The notes: a model not told the origin generated them from the sequence alone. Shown: positions 1-10,606, numbered from the stretch's first letter. The stretch: DNA of 64,000 bases from CAWHHZ01 sp963829355 (GCA_963829355.1 CAWHHZ010000001.1:62001-126000), one strand, 5' to 3'. Program-made: numbers and translations.

Positions 1-653
1 CTCATCTCGCCAATGATCCAATTTCCTGGGTAGCACTCCTGGATCGGATCCCGGAATCCCACCGAAGAGACTTCCAGAGCGCAACCCGCTTCCTTCACAC
101 AGTCGAGAGTGTCGAGAACCTCGGCGCGCACTGACTCCGGCGTTTTGTGCCCGAACTTCTTCGGCAGATCAAAATGTGCGAGTACATCGAACAGACCGCT
201 CTTTGCCGCCGCCCTGATTTCCCGGAAGTAGCTTCGGTAGATCTCCTCAATCGGTATGCGATCGTACTGATCCATGTCATCCGGCGAGTCGATCAGCCAC
301 CCATCCACATAGTGAACCCCTCCGAGAACGAAATCGAAGTCGTAGCAGGAGAGAATCTGTCGAAGCCGGTCCTCGGCGCCCGATACCCAGTCCGCCTCGA
401 CGGAGACCCGGACCTTGATGCGGTCCCGGTACCGGCATTGTGCAAGCTTCATTGCGTCAAAGTGATCTGGGTACTGCTCCTCGCGCATCGCGAGCGAAGG
501 GTCTCTGCTGTTCGGATCCTCGTAGTAGAGAAACAGATGGTCAGTCAACGCGATCTCGTCGACACCGCGGTTTATTGCAGCATCGATGTACGCAGGCAAC
601 GTCCCGGAGGCATGTCCGCACAGATACGTATGGGTGTGATAGTCCGCAATCAT
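1..653 (-). CDS. PHP-domain histidinol-phosphatase family protein (3' end cut by window edge)
   Basis: This leftward gene runs off the left edge; about 217 codons are visible from the ATG at 651-653. It belongs to the PHP metallo-phosphoesterase family, HisK/HisJ type, which removes phosphate from L-histidinol phosphate in histidine synthesis. I see the N-terminal metal motif YHTHT (residues 5-9) followed by CGHASG, then LTDH near residue 40, VEAD near residue 90, GGVHY near residue 113 and LAHFD near residue 163. These are the ordered metal-binding blocks of the family. No clear ribosome binding site precedes the ATG. No other histidine gene is visible nearby, so another PHP phosphatase activity is possible. 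Confidence 0.8.
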   Translation of the reverse strand, partial: MIADYHTHTYLCGHASGTLPAYIDAAINRGVDEIALTDHLFLYYEDPNSRDPSLAMREEQYPDHFDAMKLAQCRYRDRIKVRVSVEADWVSGAEDRLRQILSCYDFDFVLGGVHYVDGWLIDSPDDMDQYDRIPIEEIYRSYFREIRAAAKSGLFDVLAHFDLPKKFGHKTPESVRAEVLDTLDCVKEAGCALEVSSVGFRDPIQECYPGNWIIGEM

Positions 654-804
654 GGCTCAGCGGAACTCGATTGCAAGAATCGGTACCAGAATTGGTCGAA
701 CTGCACCCTTCCCGTGAGCGAACAGCCGTGCGACCGACCCAGTCTCGGTCGAGGTGGAGGCGAGAGATCCAGGAAGAGGTCTTGCCGCGACTGGCGATAT
801 CATG

Positions 805-845
805 AAAAAGCGGCCGCCGGCTGATGCTCCAGCCGGACGGCCGCT
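805..845 (-). terminator. Rho-independent terminator of the nuclease gene
   Basis: Read on the minus strand, two 15-16 base arms (830-845 and 809-823) pair around a short loop with one bulged base. They are followed by a T run (A run at 805-809 on the plus strand). It lies about 25 bases past the stop of the secreted nuclease gene. Confidence 0.85.
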
Positions 846-869
846 GAGTTTCGCTTCTTCAGTTTCCGG

Positions 870-3407
870 TCAGTTGGAGGCTGCGGCACATGACTGCACC
901 GCCCCCTTCTGCGCACCCGTCAGGGATCCATCCTTCACGTGGCCGTTCAGCATCTTCGCCAGGGCGCTCGTGAAGGCTCCGTGGTTCGCCGCGGCGTCGC
1001 GAAGGGCGCCGATCTGATCGCTCAGCGAACAACCGTCCTCGGAGACGGGGTTCGGTACACCGCTGTCACACCCGTCGATGATCACCGTCGGCCTCGCGTC
1101 ACCATTTGCACATCCGTCCTCATCATCGGGAAGACCGTCGGCATCGAAATCGGTCATCAGATAGATGACGAGCCCGTCGTGATCGGAAGCTCTCAGATCA
1201 CTCTCCTGATCGTTCCCCAGGGACTCTGGCGCGTCCGCATTTCCTCTCGCGAACGAGGCACCTCGCACGTACGGATCGAGCCCGCTCGAGGTCAGAACGT
1301 GATCGATTACCTGAGCGTTGCCCTCGTGAACGTACGAGTACCGGTCCGAAGCGTCGATCGAAAGCACCTGGTTTGAAAGATCGGGGCTGACCAGATCGGT
1401 CCCCTCGAGCAGTGCTCCTGCGGGATCGAGATTCCCACTGACGACACCGAGCACATCGACGAACCCGTCGGTGAACTCGAACGCGTTGAAATCGCCTGCG
1501 ACGACGACCCTGGCGTCCGGGCTCGATGTCTGGATCTGCTGAACGAGTCCCGCCAGGCTCTCGGCCTGGGCAAGCCGCTTCTGCCGCACTCGATCGGTTC
1601 CTTCAATTCCGAGGAGCGAGCGCTGATGTGCCGCCACGACGACAACCGGAAAATCTGCGCCGTTTGCGGTGTAGCGTGCCTCCAGAACGAGCGGCGGCCG
1701 GTCGTTCAGCAACGCGCCATCGTACTCGAATACCTCATCCGCTCCGTGCTGCCAGACTGCGTCGACGACAACCGAGCCGCGCACGAGGAAACCGACATCG
1801 ATTCCGCCGACGTCGTTGCCTTCCATGAGCCAGGCGGTGTAGTCGAGCCCGGCCTCGTCGGCGTTGATCCGGTGAGCCAGATCCTGGAGCGCCGGAAGAC
1901 CCTCGACCTCGGAGACCGCGAGGATATCCGGGGCACCGAGGACGTTACGGACCCAGCGGGAGATCTTGCCGAGACGAGCTTGATAGGTGGCTGTGGCGAT
2001 GACCGGCTCACTCAGCGCCGGATCATTCCGGTCATCGAAGAGACGGAAGAGATTCTGTGCGCCCACTGTGAGCTCGCCCGGTGTGCGGGGACGTACCGGA
2101 CGCGTCGAGGGACCCGATCCCGAGTACGAGAAGGAGGCAGGCCACACTTGATAGTTACCGAACGAGTAGGCGAGAACTCCATCGATGTCCGTGATCGTCT
2201 CGCCACCTCCGACTGTCAGTGCAGGCAGTCCGAGACCCTCCGCATCGATCTCGAAGATCTCGGGGTTACCGTCCCACACCGGGAGGCCCGGGAGTCCGGG
2301 ATAGAGGATACCGGGCTCGCGGAACGGCCTGACCGGACCGGCCACAACGGACGTCTCGCCATACTGGTTCGTCGCCTCGGCCGCCGTGGCAGTCGCCACG
2401 TAGATCCTCATGCCTTCGAATCGCTCCATCTCGTTCGCCGGCCGCGTCGCCGAAGAGGACGGCGTCGTCTCGTCGAACGAGATCGCTGCCGGAAGCGGCT
2501 GACTCGCGCCCTGGACTGTGACGACCGGGCTCGTAATCTCCGTCATCTCGAAGTACTCCGCAACCGTACCTTCCACATCGACGAGATCACCGACAGTGAC
2601 CACGGGTGCAGAGCCGGTGAACACCAGGACGCCATTCGACGTCTCTGCCGACGCATCAGCTCTGTAGTCGGGAGTCTGGATGAAGAAGCCGTTCGGAGCG
2701 ATCGCGGTCACGACGTTGGACGTGGTGCGGATCTTCTGACCGACGAGAGGGGAGCTCATGCCGGCGCCCTGGATCTCGTAGATCTCCGCAGCGACCACCG
2801 GTTCCGGTTCCGGATCGGGATCGGGGCCACCGCCGCCATCACAGTCATGGGAGCCAATCCCGTCGAAGGTGTTCTGATCGAACCCGTCCCATTCGGCTGA
2901 CGGATCGAACGTGTCGAACGGATTCGTGTCTCCGCTGCAGATCCCGCTCTTGCGGCGGAGAGTATTATCCGCGGTCGACGCGAGGCCGGAGCCCCACTGG
3001 CTGCCGGGGTCGAAGCCGATCTGACCGATCGAGTCGAGCACCGAGTCATCGGCGGCTCGAAGCACGATGGCATCGTCGCCATTGAAGAAGCCGGCGCCGC
3101 TCGTCGCATCCGCCTGCGCGAGAATCACCGGGTCTGCCGAGGAGTGGGCGAAGACAAAGACGTCAGCGGGTGCGAGGGTTCCGGCGAGGTTCAGAGTCAG
3201 ACCGGCGCTCGAGCTCCCGTTGAAGTACATCTGAATCCGTACGCCGGAGAGGGATACGGGGCTCGAGCCGGCGTTGTAGATCTCGAGAGCCTTGTTGTTG
3301 GACGAGCCCTCGATGTATTCGGAGAAAAGAAGACTCTGGGCAGATGCGAGTGGTGCGAAAACCGATAAGGCCAGACACAGGCCAGCCACCAGACGGAGCG
3401 GGGTCAT
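870..3407 (-). CDS. Secreted lamin-tail / endonuclease-exonuclease-phosphatase nuclease (ExeM/NucH-like)
   Basis: An 845-residue exported protein. Residues 1-23 form a signal peptide ending ASA. A lamin-tail domain follows (about 24-150, with LLFSEYIEGSSNNKALEIYN), then a Cys-containing stretch, a linker rich in Pro-Asp/Glu, an OB-fold-like segment (about 205-300) and an endonuclease/exonuclease/phosphatase domain (about 445-755). Catalytic blocks of the last are visible: VSEVEG, AGDFNAFE, IDHVL and SDHDG. The tail has a DxDxDGxxDDxD calcium-binding-like motif. This order matches extracellular DNases of the ExeM/NucH group, which digest DNA outside the cell. It sits alone between two intergenic gaps, with its own terminator. 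Being next to the phosphate cluster suggests DNA as a phosphorus source, but that is inference. Confidence 0.85.
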   Translation of the reverse strand: MTPLRLVAGLCLALSVFAPLASAQSLLFSEYIEGSSNNKALEIYNAGSSPVSLSGVRIQMYFNGSSSAGLTLNLAGTLAPADVFVFAHSSADPVILAQADATSGAGFFNGDDAIVLRAADDSVLDSIGQIGFDPGSQWGSGLASTADNTLRRKSGICSGDTNPFDTFDPSAEWDGFDQNTFDGIGSHDCDGGGGPDPDPEPEPVVAAEIYEIQGAGMSSPLVGQKIRTTSNVVTAIAPNGFFIQTPDYRADASAETSNGVLVFTGSAPVVTVGDLVDVEGTVAEYFEMTEITSPVVTVQGASQPLPAAISFDETTPSSSATRPANEMERFEGMRIYVATATAAEATNQYGETSVVAGPVRPFREPGILYPGLPGLPVWDGNPEIFEIDAEGLGLPALTVGGGETITDIDGVLAYSFGNYQVWPASFSYSGSGPSTRPVRPRTPGELTVGAQNLFRLFDDRNDPALSEPVIATATYQARLGKISRWVRNVLGAPDILAVSEVEGLPALQDLAHRINADEAGLDYTAWLMEGNDVGGIDVGFLVRGSVVVDAVWQHGADEVFEYDGALLNDRPPLVLEARYTANGADFPVVVVAAHQRSLLGIEGTDRVRQKRLAQAESLAGLVQQIQTSSPDARVVVAGDFNAFEFTDGFVDVLGVVSGNLDPAGALLEGTDLVSPDLSNQVLSIDASDRYSYVHEGNAQVIDHVLTSSGLDPYVRGASFARGNADAPESLGNDQESDLRASDHDGLVIYLMTDFDADGLPDDEDGCANGDARPTVIIDGCDSGVPNPVSEDGCSLSDQIGALRDAAANHGAFTSALAKMLNGHVKDGSLTGAQKGAVQSCAAASN

Positions 3408-3617
3408 AGAATGTGGATTCCTTTCGAAGGGGTTTTCAATTGAAGAAGGGTCGGACAGATTCTACATCCGAAACAGCCGGAGAGGACGGCGTCTGATCGA
3501 ATATTTACACCCTCTCCTCACTGTGAACACCGGACGGTGGGCAGAGTGAACATTCAGGTTTCCCTGCCCTCACTCCCCAATGGGAGAAAGACGAGATGCT
3601 GCATTACATCATCGAGC

Positions 3618-5009
3618 TCAATTCGACGGTTCAGCCCCTTCGGCTTTCGGCAGTCTCACCACGAAGATGGTCCCCTCGCCGAGCTCTCCCTCGGCTGCGA
3701 TCAGGCCCCCGTGCTGCAGAACGAGGTGTTTGGTGATCGCGAGCCCGAGTCCGGTTCCGGCCGACTCTCCCGAACGACTCTTGTCCATTCTGTAGAAGCG
3801 GTGGAAGACCTTCTCGCGTTCATCGCGGGGAATGCCGGGTCCCCGATCCGAGACACGGACTTCGACCATCCCCGCGGCGTCTTGAATCTCGATTCTTACC
3901 ACGTCCGATTCGGGAGCGTGCTTGATCGCGTTGTCGATCAGATTCGAAAAGACCTGTTCGATGCGAATCGGATCGACCAGCGCGGTCGAGTCTTCTCCCT
4001 CGACGATGATCGCGATCTTTCGCATCTCGGCACGTTCGAAAAAGTCATGAGCCAGATCGGTGAGCAAACGGCGGATCTCGGTCGGCTCCCTCTGGAGTAC
4101 GATCTCGCCCGACTCGATCGAGTTCAGCTCGGAGAGATCGGACACGAGCCGCTCGAGACGCCCGAGCTGTCGTTGGAGGATACGGTAGAGCTGTTCTTCC
4201 TGTTCCCGCTCGAGCGAGCCTCCTTCCAGCGTCTCGATCGAAGACCGCAGTCCGGCAAGAGGAGTTCTCACTTCATGCGAGAAGTCGGCAATGAAGTCCC
4301 GCCTGATCCGCGCGAGTCTCTCGATCTGTGACACGTCGATCGCGAGTGCCACAGCGGCAATCCCCGAATCTCCAGCGACGGGGACGACGCGGATCTCGAT
4401 CTGCCGCTCCTGCCCAGCCTGGCTGACCGTGGTACGGGCGCGGAAGGCCTCGTCCGCGAGTCCGTGATCGAATGCATCGACGAGGGTCGAGTGCCGCAGC
4501 ACCTCATAGAAGAGTCGCCCTGGTTCAGGTCGCTTCACGCCGAACAGCTCACAGATCCGATCGTTGGCGAGGACGATTCTCTTCGACTCGTCGATGGCGA
4601 GCACTCCCTCGCCCATTCCATCGAGGATCTCCCTCAGCGTCTCTTTCTGGCGCTCCAGATCGGCAGTCTGGCGTCCAATGGCATCGGCGACTTCGGAGAA
4701 TGTAGCGCGGAGAGGCTCCAGGTCTGGCACGGGTGACGGGGAGAGACGCTCGCCCCCACCGCGAGCAACCGCTCGCAGCTCATCGCTGAAACGGGTAATC
4801 CATCGAAGCCTCCTGCCGTAACCCCTGATGAGAATCAGATCGTAGAGGCCGATCGCAAGAAGCACTGCCATTCCCGCAAAGAGAGCACTTCCGAGCGCAC
4901 CGTCTCCGCGGTTGACGAGCAGTGCCGCCGCCGCGCCTGAGACGATGGCAAGGATCGCAGCAAGGACGAATCGAAGATAGATGCGGGACACCTCAGAGCT
5001 CTCCGGCAA
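3618..5009 (-). CDS. phoR: Phosphate-regulon sensor histidine kinase PhoR
   Basis: A 463-residue membrane sensor kinase, last gene of the leftward phosphate cluster. Two membrane helices (about 13-33 and 39-60) are followed by a HAMP-like linker, a PAS domain (about 125-230), the HisKA box FSHEVRTPLAG with the phospho-accepting His at 245, and an HATPase domain with the N box NLIDNAIKH, the DRGPGI motif and the GTGLGLAI box. The short N terminus with paired helices and a single PAS is the normal PhoR layout. It lies 44 bases after phoB. In the family, PhoR phosphorylates PhoB when external phosphate is low, with signalling through PstSCAB and PhoU, all encoded upstream here. Confidence 0.92.
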   Translation of the reverse strand: MPESSEVSRIYLRFVLAAILAIVSGAAAALLVNRGDGALGSALFAGMAVLLAIGLYDLILIRGYGRRLRWITRFSDELRAVARGGGERLSPSPVPDLEPLRATFSEVADAIGRQTADLERQKETLREILDGMGEGVLAIDESKRIVLANDRICELFGVKRPEPGRLFYEVLRHSTLVDAFDHGLADEAFRARTTVSQAGQERQIEIRVVPVAGDSGIAAVALAIDVSQIERLARIRRDFIADFSHEVRTPLAGLRSSIETLEGGSLEREQEEQLYRILQRQLGRLERLVSDLSELNSIESGEIVLQREPTEIRRLLTDLAHDFFERAEMRKIAIIVEGEDSTALVDPIRIEQVFSNLIDNAIKHAPESDVVRIEIQDAAGMVEVRVSDRGPGIPRDEREKVFHRFYRMDKSRSGESAGTGLGLAITKHLVLQHGGLIAAEGELGEGTIFVVRLPKAEGAEPSN

Positions 5010-5053
5010 TGCGAGCGGAACGAACCGTGGCGTCGTTCACTTTGAATCCGCCA

Positions 5054-5740
5054 TCAGGTCGCCTGTTCGAAGCGGTACCCGCATCCGATTACTGTCGTGA
5101 TTCGTTCCTTGCCGATCTTCTTTCGCAGATTGCGCACGTGCGCGTCGACCGTTCTGGTCTCGACATCGTCAGCCATCTGCCACACCTCGGAGAGAATCCG
5201 ATCGCGCGAAACCACCGCCGGACGGTTCCGGATCAGCAGCCACAGAAGCTCGAACTCCTTCTTGGCGAATCTCACTTCCTCCCCGTCGACATGGACCTGG
5301 AAGGTCGAGCCGTCGACTCTGAGACTCGTGTCCTCGTATACCGCTGCATTCGTCGCAACACTCCGGCCGCGGCGGGAAATGGCCTTGATGCGCGCAACCA
5401 GCTCCCGCGGAGAGAACGGTTTCGAGAGGTAGTCGTCGGCGCCGAGCTCCAGACCGGTGACACGGTCGCGCTCGGAGCTCCTCGCTGTCAGCATCAGGAT
5501 CGGGATCTCCTTCGAGTCCGGATCGCGCCGGACCTCACGGCAGATGGTGAATCCATCCAGATCCGGAAGGTTGAGATCCAGAACCAGGAAGTCGAATCCG
5601 CCCCGTTGCACGGCGAGCAGCCCTTCCTGACCATTCGTGAAGTGTTCGACAACCCAGTCTTCGCGCTCGAGATTCAGTTGAATCGTGTAGGCGAGGTCGG
5701 TGTCGTCTTCAATCAGGGCAACCCGCATGCGTCCTTCCAT
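5054..5740 (-). CDS. phoB: Phosphate-regulon response regulator PhoB
   Basis: An OmpR/PhoB-family regulator of 228 residues. The receiver domain (about 5-120) has the acidic pair EDD, the phospho-acceptor Asp at about 55 in LVLDLNLPD and the conserved Lys in SKPFS. The winged-helix domain (about 135-225) ends in the usual VDAHVRNLRKKIG and GCGYRF motifs. The open frame extends further upstream into phoU, but family alignment begins at MRVALIEDD, so I start at the ATG at 5740. A start at 5728, preceded by AAGGA, is equally possible. It probably binds the 11-bp direct repeats seen upstream of four transcription units in this window. Confidence 0.9.
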   Translation of the reverse strand: MEGRMRVALIEDDTDLAYTIQLNLEREDWVVEHFTNGQEGLLAVQRGGFDFLVLDLNLPDLDGFTICREVRRDPDSKEIPILMLTARSSERDRVTGLELGADDYLSKPFSPRELVARIKAISRRGRSVATNAAVYEDTSLRVDGSTFQVHVDGEEVRFAKKEFELLWLLIRNRPAVVSRDRILSEVWQMADDVETRTVDAHVRNLRKKIGKERITTVIGCGYRFEQAT

Positions 5741-5759
5741 CGCGGTCCGGAGGCCGCGT

Positions 5760-6437
5760 TTACTGGTTCGCGGCCGTCCTGTCGAGTTTCGGATGCTTGA
5801 TGACTTTACCCTCGACCAGGTACACGACCATTTCACAGATGTTGGTGGCGCCGTCCGCCATCCGCTCAAAGTACTTGCCGATGAACGTCAGTCGGATTGC
5901 ACGGGAGATGTTACCCGAGCTCTCGGCCATGTACGTCAACAGCTCCCGGAACGACTGCTCGGTGAGCTGGTCGGCGACGTCGTCCTTCAGGATGACCTCG
6001 CGGGCCAGTTTTGCGTCGCGATGAATGAATGCGTCGAGCGCCTGCCGGACCATCTCCTGAGCCGTCCTGGCGAGGCTCTCGATCTCATTGAGGGGCTTGA
6101 GCTGCGGCTCACGATTCAGCTCGATCACGCGCTCGCACACATCTTGAGCGAGGTCGCCGATTCGCTCGAGGTCGGGCGTGACTTTCATGATCGTGGCGAC
6201 GAAGCGGAGGTCCACCGCAGTCGGCTGCATCATCGCGATCAACTCGACGGTTGCCTGGTCGATCTCGAGCTCGAGTGCGTCGATCTCCTTGTCCCGCTGT
6301 ATCACCTGCTCGGCCAGCTCAGTATCGCGATTGATGAGTGAACGAATCGAGTCGGCGATCGCGTCCTCGACCATCGCCCCGAGCCGCAACAGCATCTCGG
6401 TCAGCGCCTGAATGTCCTGATCAAAGTGCCTTTGCAT
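5760..6437 (-). CDS. phoU: Phosphate signalling protein PhoU
   Basis: A 225-residue all-helical protein with two PhoU repeats. Each repeat carries an acidic metal-binding motif: E/DxxxD patterns in DLERIGDLAQDV and in YFERMADGATNI. PhoU links the Pst transporter to PhoR and damps kinase signalling when phosphate is plentiful. The start is set at the ATG at 6437 because GGGGAGGGG lies about 7 bases before it. An ATG at 6479 and a TTG at 6488 overlapping pstB are alternatives that add 14-17 residues. It lies between pstB and phoB in the leftward cluster. Confidence 0.92.
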   Translation of the reverse strand: MQRHFDQDIQALTEMLLRLGAMVEDAIADSIRSLINRDTELAEQVIQRDKEIDALELEIDQATVELIAMMQPTAVDLRFVATIMKVTPDLERIGDLAQDVCERVIELNREPQLKPLNEIESLARTAQEMVRQALDAFIHRDAKLAREVILKDDVADQLTEQSFRELLTYMAESSGNISRAIRLTFIGKYFERMADGATNICEMVVYLVEGKVIKHPKLDRTAANQ

Positions 6438-6484
6438 GACGGGTCCCCTCCCCTTCTCCCCATCTGTCGGATTGTTCATCCTGA

Positions 6485-7330
6485 TCAACCGAATCTCCCG
6501 GTAACGTAATCCTCTGTGATCTTCTGGTCCGGGTTCATGAAGATCTTCTTCGTGTCACCGACCTCGACGACTTCTCCGAGCATGAAGAAGGCGGTCCTGT
6601 CGGATACGCGAGCAGCCTGCTGCATGTTGTGAGTCACGATGATGATGGTGACCGAGTTCTTCAGCTCGTAGATCAGCTCCTCGATCTTCTGGGTCGCGAT
6701 CGGATCGAGCGCCGAAGCGGGCTCGTCCATGAGGATGATCTCGGGCTCGAGTGCGAGAGAGCGTGCGATACAGAGCCTCTGCTGCTGCCCCCCCGAGAGA
6801 CTGACTCCCGAGCGGTCGAGAACGTCCTTGACCTCGTCCCAGAGCGCAGCGCGCCGCAGCGCTTTCTCTACGATGTCGTCCGGGTTCGGTGTTTTGAGGC
6901 CCTGAAGCTTCAGTCCTGCCAGCACGTTGTCCCGGATCGACATGGTCGGGAACGGATTCGGTTTCTGGAACACCATTCCGATATGACGCCGCACCCGCAC
7001 CGGATTGACCTTGGGGCCGTAGACGTCGAACCCGTCGATCAGCACCTCCCCATCGACCCGTGCATCCGGAACGACCTCGTGCATCCGGTTGAGGCAACGC
7101 AGGAATGTCGACTTACCACAGCCGGACGGTCCGATGATGGCCAGCACGGATTTCTCGGGGATTTCGAGCGAGATTCCCTTGACCGCCTCGAAATCTCCAA
7201 ACCAGGCCCTGAGGTCCTCGGTACGCAGCTTGATCTTGCTGCTCAATTTCGAGACCTTGCGGTCGGCACCGAGACGGCGTTCGTTCGTCTGCTGCGCTTC
7301 ACTCATGTTCGTCATTGTATCGAGCTGCAT
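6485..7330 (-). CDS. pstB: Phosphate ABC transporter ATP-binding protein PstB
   Basis: The ATPase of the high-affinity phosphate importer, 281 residues. Walker A GPSGCGKST is at 67-75, the signature is LSGGQQQR, Walker B is IILMDEP, and the switch His is in VTHNMQQA. The open frame extends 108 codons upstream but there it only overlaps pstA. I start at 7330, where ATG shares its A with the pstA stop (TGATG), showing translational coupling. ATGs at 7315 and 7306 are possible. The roughly 35-residue leader before the usual PstB start is longer than typical. Confidence 0.95.
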   Translation of the reverse strand: MQLDTMTNMSEAQQTNERRLGADRKVSKLSSKIKLRTEDLRAWFGDFEAVKGISLEIPEKSVLAIIGPSGCGKSTFLRCLNRMHEVVPDARVDGEVLIDGFDVYGPKVNPVRVRRHIGMVFQKPNPFPTMSIRDNVLAGLKLQGLKTPNPDDIVEKALRRAALWDEVKDVLDRSGVSLSGGQQQRLCIARSLALEPEIILMDEPASALDPIATQKIEELIYELKNSVTIIIVTHNMQQAARVSDRTAFFMLGEVVEVGDTKKIFMNPDQKITEDYVTGRFG

Positions 7331-8250
7331 CACCAGTTGACCCTCCGCTGCAGTCTCATCCGCAGCCAGATGGCGATGCCGTTCATGATCAGCATCAGCA
7401 CCAGAAGGACGACAATGCCCGCCGCCGCGTTCGCGTGGAAGCCGGATTGCGGGCGGGAAACCCAGTTGAAGATCTGAATGGGCAGAGCCGTGAAGGGACT
7501 CCTGATCGAGTCGGGCAGGAACGCGATGTAAGTCAGCGCACCGATCGTGATGAGGGGAGCGGTCTCTCCGATCGCCCTCGCCAGCGAGAGAATAATGCCG
7601 GTCAGCACCCCAGGCATCGCCATCGGCAGCACGACCCGCCTCAGTGTCTGCCACTTGTCCGCCCCAAGACCGTACGCTGCCTCACGCAGAGAGCTCGGAA
7701 CCGTTCTAAGGGCTTCACGCGAGGACATGATCACGATCGGCAGCACCAGCAACGCCAGCGTCGCCGCTCCGGCGAGGAGGCTCCGTTCCAGACGCATCGC
7801 CCGAACGAAGAGCTCGAGCCCGAGAAGACCGTAGATGATCGACGGGACGCCTGCGAGATTGCTGATGTTGATCTCGATAATTGAAGTCAGCTTGCCGGGA
7901 CGTGCGTACTCCTCGAGGTACAGCGCCGCACCAACTCCCAAAGGTATCGCGATGATGGCGGTCAGAAACATCAGCCATGCGCTGCCGACCAGCGGCGAAA
8001 GGATTCCCGCGATCTCCGGTTTTCGCGATGGGAAGCTGCTGAGAAAACCCCAACTGAGCCTCGGCGCCGCGTCGGCGATGACGTCGGCGAACAGAAGCCC
8101 GAGCAGCAACAGGGGCAGGATCAACGACAGGAAGCAGATCGCCTTGAACGCCTGCTCGACGCCATGCGATCGATCCTTTGCCGTCAGCGACTGGTCTTCT
8201 CGCGAATCGATGTCGGACATCGGGTCGAAGCCCTGAGGGAGGGAGCTCAT
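7330..8250 (-). CDS. pstA: Phosphate ABC transporter permease PstA
   Basis: A 306-residue inner-membrane permease with about six hydrophobic helices. The EAA-type loop, with LREAAYGLGADKWQTLRRVV, couples to PstB. It overlaps pstC by 4 bases (ATGA) and touches the pstB start. With PstC it forms the phosphate channel. The N terminus has about 30 polar residues before the first helix. Confidence 0.95.
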   Translation of the reverse strand: MSSLPQGFDPMSDIDSREDQSLTAKDRSHGVEQAFKAICFLSLILPLLLLGLLFADVIADAAPRLSWGFLSSFPSRKPEIAGILSPLVGSAWLMFLTAIIAIPLGVGAALYLEEYARPGKLTSIIEINISNLAGVPSIIYGLLGLELFVRAMRLERSLLAGAATLALLVLPIVIMSSREALRTVPSSLREAAYGLGADKWQTLRRVVLPMAMPGVLTGIILSLARAIGETAPLITIGALTYIAFLPDSIRSPFTALPIQIFNWVSRPQSGFHANAAAGIVVLLVLMLIMNGIAIWLRMRLQRRVNW

Positions 8251-9167
8251 GTCGTTCCCCCCTTCAGGACACGTCGCCGCAATCTGAACGAGATCAGATT
8301 CAGGACGAGTGTCATCAGGAACAGGCTCATGCCCACTGCGAAGATCGTCTTGTACTCGAGCGAACCTGCCGGCGTGTCACCGAGACTCACCTGAACGATG
8401 TATGCGGTCATTGTTTCGATCGGAACACGCGGGTCGAGTGTCATGCGAGGCTGCAATCCAGCCGCGATCGTCACGATCATCGTCTCTCCGATCGCGCGGG
8501 AGAAGCCGAGAATGATCGAGGCGCCGATACCGGAGACGGCAGAGGGGACGACGACTCGCGAGATCGTCGCCATCTTCCCGGCGCCGAGTGCGTAGGCGCC
8601 TTCACGAAGACTGCGTGGTACGGAATAGATGGCGTCCTCGCTGAGCGAGGCGACGATCGGCAGGATCATGATGCCCATCACGATGCCCGGACTCAGCGCA
8701 TTGAAGCCGGATAGACCCGGCACGAACGTCTGCAGAATCGGTGTTACGAACGTGAGTGCGAAGTAGCCGTACACGACTGTCGGGACGCCAGCGAGAATCT
8801 CCAGCATGGGCTTGAGGATCCGGCGCGAGCGCTCGCTCGAGAACTCGCTCAGGTAGATCGCCGCCAGAAGCCCGAACGGAATTGCGACACCGACGGCGAT
8901 CACCGTCGTCAGAAACGTGCCGGTCAGAAGCGGCCAGATTCCGAAGTGCTTCTCTCTGAAGAGCGGCGTCCATTCCGTGTCGAGGAGGAATTGGCCGAGG
9001 CCGACTTCCTGGAAGAAATGAAACGATTCGACCGCCAGAATCAGAACGATTCCGGCGGTCGTCACGATCGACACGAGACCACACGCGAGCAGCACGTACT
9101 GGACGACCCGCTCGCTCCACGCGCGCGGGACTGCCAGTTGCTGCTCGAAGCGTGACATACCGTCCAT
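8247..9167 (-). CDS. pstC: Phosphate ABC transporter permease PstC
   Basis: A 306-residue inner-membrane permease with six or so helices and the EAA-type coupling loop LREGAYALGAGKMATISRVV near residue 200. It starts 3 bases after the pstS stop. Two starts three codons apart are available (9167 and 9158); the second has AGGA 10-11 bases upstream inside the end of pstS. It overlaps pstA by 4 bases. Confidence 0.95.
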   Translation of the reverse strand: MDGMSRFEQQLAVPRAWSERVVQYVLLACGLVSIVTTAGIVLILAVESFHFFQEVGLGQFLLDTEWTPLFREKHFGIWPLLTGTFLTTVIAVGVAIPFGLLAAIYLSEFSSERSRRILKPMLEILAGVPTVVYGYFALTFVTPILQTFVPGLSGFNALSPGIVMGIMILPIVASLSEDAIYSVPRSLREGAYALGAGKMATISRVVVPSAVSGIGASIILGFSRAIGETMIVTIAAGLQPRMTLDPRVPIETMTAYIVQVSLGDTPAGSLEYKTIFAVGMSLFLMTLVLNLISFRLRRRVLKGGTT

Positions 9168-9170
9168 GTC

Positions 9171-10289
<1,119 letters not shown>

Positions 10290-10418
10290 GAGTTGTTCTC
10301 CTGTTTCTGTTGAGTTTGCTTCAGGCTTCCTGGACTTCCGGAACCAGATCGCGTTTGCACACGAATGTCGTGAAGAAGTGCTGACTCTCCGTGGCAGAGA
10401 ATGCCAGAGCCGGGTGAG

Positions 10419-10451
10419 CACGACCTCAAGCGGATGTAAAGTCGAGGTAAA
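10419..10451 (-). promoter_or_regulatory. Pho-box-like 11-bp direct repeats upstream of pstS
   Basis: On the minus strand there are two in-phase 11-mers, TTTACCTCGAC (10441-10451) and TTTACATCCGC (10430-10440), and a weaker third unit, TTGAGGTCGTG (10419-10429). PhoB-family regulators bind 11-bp direct repeats. The same pattern recurs at three other places in the window. Confidence 0.7.
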
Positions 10452-10495
10452 TTGATTTCGCGGCGACCTCCAGGAAGCTCCGAATTCACCACACC

Positions 10496-10606
10496 TGTCA
10501 TTCCGAAGCGGAGCGAGGAATCTGGGTGGGGGAAACATCGCCGGACTGGCACAGCCCACCCGCCCAGATTTCTCAGCCGCGATGAAGCCGCTCCTTCGGA
10601 ATGACA
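10496..10606. repeat. Intergenic palindromic repeat, TGTCATTCCGA family
   Basis: Imperfect inverted repeat of about 111 bp between the porin and pstS. It starts TGTCATTCCGAAGCGGAG and ends TCCTTCGGAATGACA. Together with the Pho box this accounts for most of the 376-bp gap (10290-10665). Related copies lie at 15258, 22745, 49962, 52094 and 53992. Confidence 0.75.

Noticed and set aside
147..824. Rightward open frame of 225 codons near the left edge
   Set aside because: It is antisense to the PHP phosphatase, whose ordered metal motifs are clear on the minus strand; its own sequence shows no domain.
1626..2900. Rightward open frame of 424 codons
   Set aside because: Antisense to the secreted nuclease; Arg-rich and lacking structure, typical of a shadow in high-GC DNA.
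3523..3550. Possible Pho box upstream of the nuclease gene
   Set aside because: The two TTCAC motifs are 23 bases apart, not a multiple of 11, and the intermediate unit does not match.
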